Program-made: the position numbers and the translations under genes | Source: Lentisphaerae bacterium RIFOXYC12_FULL_60_16 | GTDB taxonomy: Bacteria > Verrucomicrobiota > Kiritimatiellia > UBA8416 > YA12-FULL-60-10 | Length of the DNA stretch: 32,995 bases | Assembly (NCBI GenBank): GCA_001803315.1 | Contig: MHBQ01000145.1 | Coordinates: 636 to 33,630 of the forward strand | Direction: 5' to 3' | Part shown: positions 6,946 to 14,662 of the stretch, piece by piece | Position numbering within the stretch: the first letter of the stretch is position 1 | How the letters are laid out: each line of letters opens with the position of its first letter | Notes under the pieces: model-generated | What the model was told of the DNA's origin: nothing | Seen by the model: only the letters and a program-made list of their open reading frames with translations | The model's database searches: none

Positions 6946-9360
6946 ATGATGAACCAGCCACATAAGATTCAAATTGAAGAACGTGTTCTGTTGGCCGAGG
7001 ATGGTTTGTTGCTGGGCAACGGGGATTTTTCGGTCAGCCTATACCAGCAGGCGGACAGCCTGGTGTTCCGGTTCGGCAAGGGAGATGTGTGGGACCGGAG
7101 GTTCGATGCCAGCGAAGATCCGCGACCGCCGCATATTGACGAGATTGTGCGGGGCATCCGGGATGAAGGGTGGAAATGCGGGCCCTACGGGGGACCGGTG
7201 GAGGCGACCAAGGGAACGGACCATCCCGATCGCATGAAGGAGATATGCCAGGGGTGTCCGCCCAGTTATAACCAGCGTCCCTTTCCCTGTCCGAAGCCGG
7301 TGGGGGAGTTTGCCATTCACTGGCCGGTGGACCTGACAGGGTTTCGCCTGTGCCAGACGGTGGAGGTTGAAGCGGGGAGTTACCGGTTTGAAGGAGTCTG
7401 GGACGGGGGGGTGCAGCTTGTGGTGGATGCCACCGTGCCGCCGGCGCCCAACGTGCTGGCGGTGCGCTGGCGGCTGGAGAGGTGGAAACCAGAGCATGGG
7501 GTTGCGCAGGGGGTGCCGCCGGTCTGGGCTTCGCTATACCGGTGGGCCGATCCATCCATCAGCGAGTTCCAGGCCCGGTTTTATGCCGACAGTCTGCGCC
7601 AGATTGTCTGTGGCGGAACGAATCCGGCCATTGATCCGTTACCGCCGCCGGACCTTGGACGGGAAGGATCGACGGTTTTCGTTGAGCAGCGGTTTCATCC
7701 TGAGGCCACCTTCCCGGAGGGATTCCGTTACCGGCTGGCGGTCTTTGCGCCTGCGGATCACGAATGCAAGCCGCTGGATGTGGGACTGCTCCGGGAGGCC
7801 CGGATCCAGGTGTTTCCTCGCGATGCCGCCACCGTTGCCGGGTGGTATGCGGTGGGCATCGCCACCAGCGGGGATGCGGGCGGATGGGCGCCGACATTTA
7901 TGCGCTTGATCAAGGAGGTGGATGAGGGCGCGAAAGCGGTGGATGGTTGGTTTGAGGCATCCCGGCAATCCGCCGCTGAATTCTGGTCGCGGTCCGGCTT
8001 GCGGACCGACAATCCGCTGATCGAGTCGCTCTGGTATGAAACGTTGCATGCTCGCCGGTGCACGTACCGTGCGGGATGTGTTCCGCCCGGGTTGTACCTG
8101 CCGAGTTCCCTCCCTGATTACACCCACTGGCATGGCGATTACCATACCAACTACAATTTCCAGTCCCCATTCTGGGGGGATTATACCGCCAACCAGTTGG
8201 AACTGGGTGATGCGTATTTCGATGGCATGAAGTTCATGCTCCAGGCCGGTGAACTGATTGCGCGGCGGTATTACAACGCGCGGGGTGTGTTCATTCAATT
8301 AAGCAACTATCCGTTCGTGGCGCCGGACGATCCGCTGGGTGCTGTCCCGATGGGGCGCATGGCCTACATGACCGGCTGGATGGCGGACTACTACTGGACC
8401 CGTTACCGGTATACGCTGGATGACGGCTGGCTGCGGGAGCATGGATATCCCGTGATCAAGGCCTGCGCCTTGTTTTACCTGGACTTTCTCAAGCAGGGGG
8501 AGGACGGATGGTATCATGCCTTCCCGTCCAACCAGGGGGAGGATGGATTTACCGGTGACCCGAAGGATTTTACGGACAAACCGCAGGTGAACCAGCATAT
8601 CCGGTATGCCCTGCGGATAGCTGTCAAGGCGGCCCGCGTGCTGAAGGTGGATGATGATCGGTGTGCGGAATGGCTGGACCGGCTGGAACATCTGGCCGGC
8701 GATGGCGGCGGGTCGCCGGAAGCGGTTCCGCCCCTTGAGCAGGAACTTTGTGTGCCGGCGTTCTCGCCGCATTACGTCCATAAGGTGGATGGGTCAAAAC
8801 CCTGGCCGGTGGCCGGCCATTACCTGTTCGACTGGTATCTGGGGCATTATCCCTGGATGCTCATGCAGGCGCTCCGCTCGGGGGATTGTGCGGTTGACCG
8901 GGTCTATCCGACGTTTTGTGACATGGTCCGGCGCTGGCGGCATCCCAACGGCTTGTTGTGGGCCATGTCCGTCGGCCGGTACGGGCATGTCGGGGGATGG
9001 ACGGAATCCACGGGTATCCTTGCCCCGTTGCAGGAGATGATGCTGCAATCCTGGTCCGGCGTGATCCAGGTGTTTCCGGTCTGGCCGTTGACGGAAGCCT
9101 GTGCCTTCGACAATTTTCGCGCTGAAGGCGCATTTCGGGTCAGCGCCCGGTGCGGCAACGGGCGGATTGACAACGTATCTATCGTGGCAGAGCGGAATGG
9201 AATGTGCCGGATTCTTGATCCATTCGGGGGCCGTGGACAGATCCGCAAGGCGGATAACCGTCCGGTTCCTTTCCGGCGTCTGGATGGGGATGTTCTGGAG
9301 ATGGAAGCAACGGCAGGTGTTATGTTTGAAGTGATTGATGGTTTGAAAGGATTCCAATGA
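6946..9360 (+). CDS. GH95-like (alpha/alpha)6-barrel glycoside hydrolase
   Basis: This 804-residue protein starts at the first of two tandem ATGs, with GAGG upstream. The N-terminal half (about 1-320) is beta-rich and opens with LLLGNGDFSVSLYQ and FGKGDVWDRR, as in GH95 and related families. The (alpha/alpha)6-type half follows and contains THWHGDYHTNYNFQSPFWG (about 391-409), comparable to the substrate-binding Asn motif of GH95 fucosidases. Further on are PSNQGEDG (about 527-534) and, near the end, QSWSGVIQVFPVWP. No signal peptide is seen. It overlaps the next gene by ATGA, which indicates translational coupling. GH95 enzymes are inverting alpha-L-fucosidases or alpha-L-galactosidases. This divergent relative may have another specificity, and I could not place its acid/base with confidence. 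Confidence 0.78.
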   Translation: MMNQPHKIQIEERVLLAEDGLLLGNGDFSVSLYQQADSLVFRFGKGDVWDRRFDASEDPRPPHIDEIVRGIRDEGWKCGPYGGPVEATKGTDHPDRMKEICQGCPPSYNQRPFPCPKPVGEFAIHWPVDLTGFRLCQTVEVEAGSYRFEGVWDGGVQLVVDATVPPAPNVLAVRWRLERWKPEHGVAQGVPPVWASLYRWADPSISEFQARFYADSLRQIVCGGTNPAIDPLPPPDLGREGSTVFVEQRFHPEATFPEGFRYRLAVFAPADHECKPLDVGLLREARIQVFPRDAATVAGWYAVGIATSGDAGGWAPTFMRLIKEVDEGAKAVDGWFEASRQSAAEFWSRSGLRTDNPLIESLWYETLHARRCTYRAGCVPPGLYLPSSLPDYTHWHGDYHTNYNFQSPFWGDYTANQLELGDAYFDGMKFMLQAGELIARRYYNARGVFIQLSNYPFVAPDDPLGAVPMGRMAYMTGWMADYYWTRYRYTLDDGWLREHGYPVIKACALFYLDFLKQGEDGWYHAFPSNQGEDGFTGDPKDFTDKPQVNQHIRYALRIAVKAARVLKVDDDRCAEWLDRLEHLAGDGGGSPEAVPPLEQELCVPAFSPHYVHKVDGSKPWPVAGHYLFDWYLGHYPWMLMQALRSGDCAVDRVYPTFCDMVRRWRHPNGLLWAMSVGRYGHVGGWTESTGILAPLQEMMLQSWSGVIQVFPVWPLTEACAFDNFRAEGAFRVSARCGNGRIDNVSIVAERNGMCRILDPFGGRGQIRKADNRPVPFRRLDGDVLEMEATAGVMFEVIDGLKGFQ

Positions 9361-11021
9361 AACCGATACGACCGATGGGTATGCCTTTTGATATCGTTGT
9401 CAAACTGCCGGTGGCTCTGGACCAGCCGGTTACCGGCGTGGAGGTGACCTTTGAAGGGCCGGACGGCTCGTCGATCTGCATGCCGGCGTTCCGGTCCGGT
9501 GACGGGCGGATGAAAGCAAGGTTTGCAGCAGCCACGGCGGGGCCCCACCGGTGGTCTGCCCGGGAGCAAGGTTCAGAAAAACCCTTCCGAACCGGTGTGT
9601 TCGATGTGGCCCCGGTTCCAGAGCATGATACAAGACCGGCGCTGTACCGGGAGGGCCGTTTACGGGTGGCATCGAACCGGCGGACGCTGGAACATGCGAA
9701 TGGCAAACCGTTCCTGTGGCTGGGTGATACGTGGTGGTTTGGATTGACCCGGCGACTGGACTGGCCGCGCGGATTCCGTCAATTGACGGCTGACCGGGTG
9801 AGCAAGGGGTTTAATGTCATCCAGATTGTTGCCGGTCCGTTGCCGGATCTGGATGCCGTGGACAACCCGTTCGATATCCAGCAGGAAGGGGATGGCGGAC
9901 CATCCTGGAGCGACGGTTGGGGTGGACTCAATGCGGCCTATTTCGACGCTGCGGACCGGCGCATTGCCTGCCTGGTCGAACAGGGGTTGGTCCCCTGTAT
10001 TGTCGGCATGTGGGGATATTTCCTGCCCTTCATGGGAATTGAACGGGTGAAACAGCATTGGCGTGAATTGGTGGCCCGTTATGCTGCGTATCCGGTGGTC
10101 TGGTGCATCGCGGGGGAATCCAACATGGTCACCTATTCCATCGATTCCGCCGAACGCGCCAAGGCGTTACGGGAGGAACAGGAGACCGGCTGGACGGATG
10201 TGGCACGGTATGTCCGCACCCTGGACCCTTACCGGAATCCGATTACGGTTCATCCTTCGCGTCCGGACTCGAAGGCCATGGTCCGGGATGTATCCGTGCT
10301 GGATGTCGACATGCTGCAGACCGGGCATAGCGGATATGATTCGCTGAAGCCGTCCGTCGAGATGCTGAAGGCGTGTTCGGCATCCGAACCCCGGATGCCA
10401 ACCCTGATCGGCGAGGTGAACTATGAAGGCATCATGGGAGGGAACCGGGAAGAGGTTCAGCGTTTCCTCGTGTGGGCCAGCCTGATGGATGGGGCCTGCG
10501 GGTTCACCTATGGGGCCCAGGGGATCTGGCAGATGAGTGCCCGACAGGATCCGCACCGCGGCTATACCGGTTGTTGGGGTCGGGGGGTATGGGAGGATGC
10601 CATGCATTATCCCGGGTCGTGCCAGGTGGGGCTGGCGCGCCGGTTGTTTGAGCGGTATCCATGGTCCCGTTTTACGGTCCGGAGTGAACCGAAGGCGGAG
10701 GCGCAGGGGCGGATTTCCGCGCTGGCCTGCGGCATTCCGGGTGAAGTTGCCCTGTTCTATCTGCCGGTCAACTGCCTGTCGGGTCCGCTCGCAGGACTCA
10801 ACGGTTCGTGGTCGGGCGGCTTGCTGGAAATTGCGATTGAACCGGGTGCTAAATACCGGGCCTGGTGGTATGATCCGCGGACCGGTGATGAGATCCGGAC
10901 CTATGTTGCGCGGAGTAACCGGAGTGTGACGATGGGGTTGGTGCTTCCCCGTGCGGATGGATACTGGACACCGCCTCCAAAACCTGCGATGGACGATTGG
11001 GTCCTGGTATTGGAACGATAA
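9357..11021 (+). CDS. DUF5060/DUF4038 (GH140-like) glycoside hydrolase
   Basis: This 554-residue protein has a short N-terminal beta-sandwich of the DUF5060 type (about 1-90; TFEGPDGS, AGPHRWSA). A DUF4038-type TIM barrel follows (about 105-450), starting NGKPFLWLGDTWW, with Glu254 in AGESNM and Glu353 in LIGEVNYEG as likely acid/base and nucleophile. A C-terminal beta-domain holds KYRAWWYDPRTG. Families with this layout include GH140 apiosidases and related enzymes acting on pectin side chains. It starts inside the previous gene (ATGA, 9357-9360), so the two are almost certainly co-translated. Its stop codon lies three bases from the stop of the convergent gene at 11025. The apiosidase activity is only a possibility; the fold is well supported. 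Confidence 0.85.
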   Translation: MKPIRPMGMPFDIVVKLPVALDQPVTGVEVTFEGPDGSSICMPAFRSGDGRMKARFAAATAGPHRWSAREQGSEKPFRTGVFDVAPVPEHDTRPALYREGRLRVASNRRTLEHANGKPFLWLGDTWWFGLTRRLDWPRGFRQLTADRVSKGFNVIQIVAGPLPDLDAVDNPFDIQQEGDGGPSWSDGWGGLNAAYFDAADRRIACLVEQGLVPCIVGMWGYFLPFMGIERVKQHWRELVARYAAYPVVWCIAGESNMVTYSIDSAERAKALREEQETGWTDVARYVRTLDPYRNPITVHPSRPDSKAMVRDVSVLDVDMLQTGHSGYDSLKPSVEMLKACSASEPRMPTLIGEVNYEGIMGGNREEVQRFLVWASLMDGACGFTYGAQGIWQMSARQDPHRGYTGCWGRGVWEDAMHYPGSCQVGLARRLFERYPWSRFTVRSEPKAEAQGRISALACGIPGEVALFYLPVNCLSGPLAGLNGSWSGGLLEIAIEPGAKYRAWWYDPRTGDEIRTYVARSNRSVTMGLVLPRADGYWTPPPKPAMDDWVLVLER

Positions 11022-11024
11022 TGT

Positions 11025-11660
11025 TTACCAGCCCTCGTTGGGGTGGCTTTCGCGGACTTCCTTCACCTTGGCGTCGTGGATGTCGATGATCTGCTGGTAG
11101 TCATACTGCAGGAAACAGTTGTGCAGGGTATTGGCCGTGCGGTGGCGGAACAGGGTCAGCAGGATGACGACCTTCTGGTTATCCACCGTGGTCTCAAATC
11201 GTGATTCGATTTTCCGGCTTTCCGGCCAGATGTCCGCTTCCGTGTCCACGGGGGCGGCATATTTCTCGGTGAGGGCTTTGCGCAACGTGTCCAGGTAGGT
11301 TCCGGTCGGGCTTTTGAAATAAGCCCGGATGGTGCAGATGCGGTCGTGGAAAGCGATCACGATGGTCCGGTCGATACTGGTGCTGCGGTCGAGGGATCCT
11401 TTGATGGTGTGTTCGGTGTATTGGTGAAGGTCGGATTCGTAGCGTACGCCGGTCATGCTGACATCGAGCGATGCCTCCCGGGCGCGCGTGAGGGCGGCTT
11501 CCAGCATGTCTCCCAGGTAGATACCGAAGAATTCCCGGCTTGTCAGTTTGGGGACCTTGTTCAGTTCGGGGACCAGTGATTGGGAGGGAGGGTTGGTTTG
11601 GGCATAGAGGTTCAGGGACAGGATGAGTCCGGCGAGGCCGTATCGTAACGACATGTGCAT
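11025..11660 (-). CDS. Secreted protein of unknown function
   Basis: This is a 211-residue protein. The longer frame reaching 12359 runs through repeat DNA and is not credible. ATG 11660 has GGAG 6 bases upstream, and the first 20 residues (MHMSLRYGLAGLILSLNLYA) form a good signal peptide with a probable cut after YAQ. The mature part is soluble and mixed alpha/beta. It contains TSREFFGIYLGDMLEAALTR and FHDRICTIRAYF, and near the end CFLQYDYQQIIDIHDAKVKE. The phrase about a structure with GI.LGD.LE followed by calcium- or recognition-like strands is reminiscent of small periplasmic proteins that are common in PVC genomes, but I do not recognise a family. It converges on the GH140-like gene with three bases between the stop codons, and upstream lies the repeat island. 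Confidence 0.72.
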   Translation of the reverse strand: MHMSLRYGLAGLILSLNLYAQTNPPSQSLVPELNKVPKLTSREFFGIYLGDMLEAALTRAREASLDVSMTGVRYESDLHQYTEHTIKGSLDRSTSIDRTIVIAFHDRICTIRAYFKSPTGTYLDTLRKALTEKYAAPVDTEADIWPESRKIESRFETTVDNQKVVILLTLFRHRTANTLHNCFLQYDYQQIIDIHDAKVKEVRESHPNEGW

Positions 11661-11773
11661 AACAAGCTCCAGGTAGGCGTTCGACCGCGGATAGTATAAG
11701 CGGACCGTGGTGGTGGTTGCAAGTCTGGTTGGAGGAGTCTGGTTGGTAGTTGGCAGTCCGTGTGATGAAGCCG

Positions 11774-11929
11774 CGGGCTTCCATTTCGGGGCAAGCGTCT
11801 TCGCGTGATATGGCCCCATCCGCTGCGTTGGATCCGTCGGCGCATACCAGGAGTATGGCGCCGACGGCTCCGCCTTGCGGCTGGAGCCATCTGACGCGAA
11901 GCCGTTGCCCTTTTCGAAATGGAAGCCCG
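11774..11929. repeat. 156-base imperfect palindromic element
   Basis: The outer arms CGGGCTTCCATTTCG (11774-11788) and its exact reverse complement (11915-11929) pair perfectly over 15 bases. Pairing continues inward with small gaps (GGGCAA, CTTCGCGT, ATGG). The centre has its own stem, GTCGGCGC to GCGCCGAC, at 11836-11865. The whole would fold into a long cruciform or a branched RNA. It resembles a MITE- or REP-like unit; no coding potential is apparent. Confidence 0.75.
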
Positions 11930-12153
11930 TGTTTACCTCGCGGTCCGGGCGAGTACGCCGGCACCGCGATGGAATAAGGAAAAGAGCGGAGCGCATGGAG
12001 GGCTCGTTTCCACACGAGCCGTCTGGGGAATTTGACCGGATAGACAGGATGGGATGGGAGATGGACGGGATGGGATGGAGGGATCTCACGCAGAGGTTGC
12101 AGAGAAGAGGGACCGCAGCCGCCTGCGCCCAGAGGCTACGGCGCGCCAGGGAG

Positions 12154-12208
12154 GTTGCGGTCATTTGATCGGACCTCGGGGACTCGGCCCGAGTCAAATG
12201 CCCGCAAC
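12154..12208. repeat. Hairpin element in repeat island
   Basis: GTTGCGGTCATTTGA (12154-12168) pairs with TCAAATGCCCGCAAC (12194-12208) at 14 of 15 positions. An inner stem CTCGGG/CCCGAG (12175-12180 with 12188-12193) stacks on it. No U-run follows, so a terminator is unlikely; a REP-like role is more plausible. Confidence 0.7.
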
Positions 12209-12395
12209 TGTTGTTCCGGAAGAGGTGGGGTGGAGGATTGTGGAACGTATAAAGTAGAACGTTGAACGTGCAGAGCGCGGGTAGGGCGTGGCGCCTGCCC
12301 TGCGTAGCCTCGGCGAAGCAGGGTCCCTGCCGAGCCTCTGGATAGGGATGAGAATACACATGACAGACTCTCAGCGAACTCCTCTTCGAGGCAAC

Positions 12396-12447
12396 GTTCC
12401 GGCTGGTATGGGCTTGGCGTCTGCGCCAAGCGCGGACCAGCCGGAAC
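12396..12447. repeat. Two-tier perfect hairpin (REP-like)
   Basis: GTTCCGGCTGGT (12396-12407) pairs exactly with ACCAGCCGGAAC (12436-12447). Inside a 5-base internal loop on each side, CTTGGCG pairs exactly with CGCCAAG around a TCTG tetraloop. This shape, a long stem with a symmetric internal loop, is typical of mobile palindromic repeats. No T-tract follows. Confidence 0.8.
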
Positions 12448-12592
12448 CTCTGCTCTGGGGCGGTTCTCTGCTACCTCTGCGCCTCTGCGTGAGATCCCAT
12501 CCCCTCTGGTCTGAACACTGAACACTGAACACTCGTCCCGACGAAATCAGCCAGTGAGTTTGAGATTGTTGTGGAGGGGTGGTTTTGGGATC

Positions 12593-14662
12593 ATGGTGGC
12601 TATGCATCTGTCGCTGATTGTTCCGGCGCACAACGAGGCGAAGCGGATCGGGCCCATGCTCGACGCCTATCTGCCTTACCTTGAAAAACGTTACGGTGAT
12701 TCGGCGGAATGCTTGGTGGTGGTCAACGGGTCCTCGGATGGCACCGAAGACGTGGTGCGCGGATATGCGGGGCGATATCCATGGGTGCGGGTCATCGTGG
12801 AACCACGGCAGATCGGCAAGGGCGGCGCGTTGATGCGCGGGTTTGCCGCAGCACGCGGTGACCGGATCGGGTTTGTCGATGCCGACGGGGCGACGCCGCC
12901 GGAAGCCTTCCAGGACCTGGTGGACCGGGTGGGAACGTCGCCGGTCGTGATCGCATCACGCTGGTGTGCCGGGGCGACGGTGAGCCCTCCGCAGCCCCTG
13001 TTCCGGCGTGTGGCCTCCCGGTTTTTCAACGGCTTGACCCGTCTGTTGTTCAGGTTGCCGTTGACGGATACCCAGTGTGGGGCCAAGGTGTTTGAGGCAT
13101 CCGCCATCCGGGCGGTGCTGCCGCACCTGGGGGTGACCAAGTGGGCGTTTGATGTGGATCTGTTGTTTCAGCTCCGGCGGGCCGGTTATGCCATTCTTGA
13201 GGTTCCGACGGTCTGGCGTGACGTGGCGGGATCGAAGATTGCCGCCGTGGCCCGGACCTCGCTCGAGATGCTGGTCGCGTTGATCCGTCTGCGGCTGTTG
13301 TATTCGCCGATGGCCTGGGTGGTCCGCCTGTACAACCGGACCCTGGGCCCGGTCATTCAGCCGCCGGGTAAGGAGCCGGATTACCTGTTGCGGCATAGCC
13401 TGGTGCTGTTGACGGGATCCCAGGTGACCAATGTGCTGAACCTGGCGTTTCAGCTGGTGATGGTACGATTGCTGACCCGTGACGCCATGGCGGAATATGG
13501 CATCATGGCCTCGATGATGGCGTTGTTTTTTCTGGCCGGCGCACCGATCGGGGCCTTGAGCCGGACCATGTCGCATTACACTGCACGCCTGGTACAGCAG
13601 GGACAGCATGACCGGGTTCGCGGGTTGATCCGGCAGGTTCTGGGCGACTGCCTGTGGGTGGTGCTGCCTTTGCTGTTCCTGGCGGTCTGGTTCCGTGAAC
13701 CGATGACGGCCTTTTTCCGGCTTCCGTCCGCCGCGCCGTTGGCGGCCACCGTGCTGGCCTTGATCGGCGTGTTGTTCCGGTCGGTGGTGGACGGCGGGTT
13801 GAATGGCGTACAGGCCTTCTTCTGGTGTTCGCTGGTGGGAATCGTGTGGAGCGTGGCGCGGCTCGTGTTGGGAGTTGCCTGGGTTGGGATGGGGTCGGGA
13901 GCGGAAGGGGCCATCTGGGCCAATACGGCGGCCACCTGGGCCACGTTTGCCGTGGCGGGTGCGGCGATGGTGGCGGTGCTGGGATGGGGGCCGGCGCCGG
14001 CCGTGCGGGAACGGGGTGTTTACCGGTCGTTTGCCTTCTACGTGCTGGCACTTACCGCGTTCGGGGTGCTGGCCAATGCCGACACCGTGCTGGTCAAGCA
14101 TTTCTTCGACGAAGCGGATGCGGGCCGGTATGCCGTGGCGGTCATGGTGGCGCGGGTGGTGTATTATCTGCCCCTGCCGATTGCGATGGCGATGTTCCCC
14201 AAGGTGGTGTCGGAAGGACGGATGACCGCTTCCAGCCGGCGGATATTTTTCAAGGCGTTGTGGTTTGTCGGGTTGATCGTGGTTGGCATGGCGGTGTTTG
14301 TGACGGTGTTTCCGGTTTTCTCGATCCGTGTGCTGGCCGGGCGGCGGGCGGTGGAGCTGGTGCCGTTGGTGCGGGCGCTGGTGTGGGCCGTATCGCCCCT
14401 GCCGCTGGTGTATGTGATTATGCATTTCGAACTGGCCCAGCAGCGGTTCCGCGTTACACTGGCCCTGTTGCTGGCGGCGGCGGTGTTTGTGGGTGGCATC
14501 TGGGGCTGGCATGCGTCGTTGTTCCAGGTGGCGGCCGTGGTGGCCGTGGCCGGGCTGGTGGCGGTGGGCGCCGGGGCGGGGATCCTGGCATGGACGAACC
14601 GGACGGGTCTGAAGGAAACGGAATTGACGGGGGATGGCAATGGCCGACAACAAGCTGGTTGA
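12593..14662 (+). CDS. GT2 glycosyltransferase-flippase (Wzx/MATE-like) fusion
   Basis: The 689-residue protein starts with a GT2 domain of the dolichyl/undecaprenyl-phosphate glucosyltransferase (ALG5-like) type. It has VPAHNEAKRIG (10-20), NGSSDGTE (45-52), the metal-binding DAD (96-98) and DTQCGAKVF. From about residue 270 the protein is an integral membrane region of 12 or more helices resembling oligosaccharide flippases (TGSQVTNVLNLAFQLVMVRLLT and on). A lipid-linked sugar could thus be made and flipped by one polypeptide at the inner membrane. The start is uncertain: GTG 12554 extends the frame by 13 residues, while ATG 12593 directly precedes the GT2 fold and has GGAGG 15 bases upstream. 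The next gene starts inside this one. There is no stop or frameshift between the domains in this sequence. Confidence 0.85.
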   Translation: MVAMHLSLIVPAHNEAKRIGPMLDAYLPYLEKRYGDSAECLVVVNGSSDGTEDVVRGYAGRYPWVRVIVEPRQIGKGGALMRGFAAARGDRIGFVDADGATPPEAFQDLVDRVGTSPVVIASRWCAGATVSPPQPLFRRVASRFFNGLTRLLFRLPLTDTQCGAKVFEASAIRAVLPHLGVTKWAFDVDLLFQLRRAGYAILEVPTVWRDVAGSKIAAVARTSLEMLVALIRLRLLYSPMAWVVRLYNRTLGPVIQPPGKEPDYLLRHSLVLLTGSQVTNVLNLAFQLVMVRLLTRDAMAEYGIMASMMALFFLAGAPIGALSRTMSHYTARLVQQGQHDRVRGLIRQVLGDCLWVVLPLLFLAVWFREPMTAFFRLPSAAPLAATVLALIGVLFRSVVDGGLNGVQAFFWCSLVGIVWSVARLVLGVAWVGMGSGAEGAIWANTAATWATFAVAGAAMVAVLGWGPAPAVRERGVYRSFAFYVLALTAFGVLANADTVLVKHFFDEADAGRYAVAVMVARVVYYLPLPIAMAMFPKVVSEGRMTASSRRIFFKALWFVGLIVVGMAVFVTVFPVFSIRVLAGRRAVELVPLVRALVWAVSPLPLVYVIMHFELAQQRFRVTLALLLAAAVFVGGIWGWHASLFQVAAVVAVAGLVAVGAGAGILAWTNRTGLKETELTGDGNGRQQAG

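Larger units (their letters stand above)
11661..12592. other. Gene-free repeat island between divergent genes
   Basis: This 932-base stretch has no credible gene. It holds, in order, a 156-base palindromic element (11774-11929), a small hairpin region (11939-11972), a module GCGGAGCGCATGGAGGG with hairpin 12001-12020, a GACAGGATAGACAGGATG-type copy (12031-12055), a GGATCTCACGCAGAGG copy (12079-12094) whose inverse lies at about 12473-12500, a hairpin (12154-12208), GAACGT repeats (12241-12270), a GGTAGGGCG-type copy (12283-12341), a hairpin (12396-12447) and GAACACT repeats (12513-12533). Promoters for the flanking genes should lie here, but none could be picked out. Confidence 0.75.

Noticed and set aside
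11661-12359. N-terminal extension of the secreted protein's frame to 12359
   Set aside because: The extension runs through palindromic repeats. A signal peptide and a good binding site mark the start at 11660.
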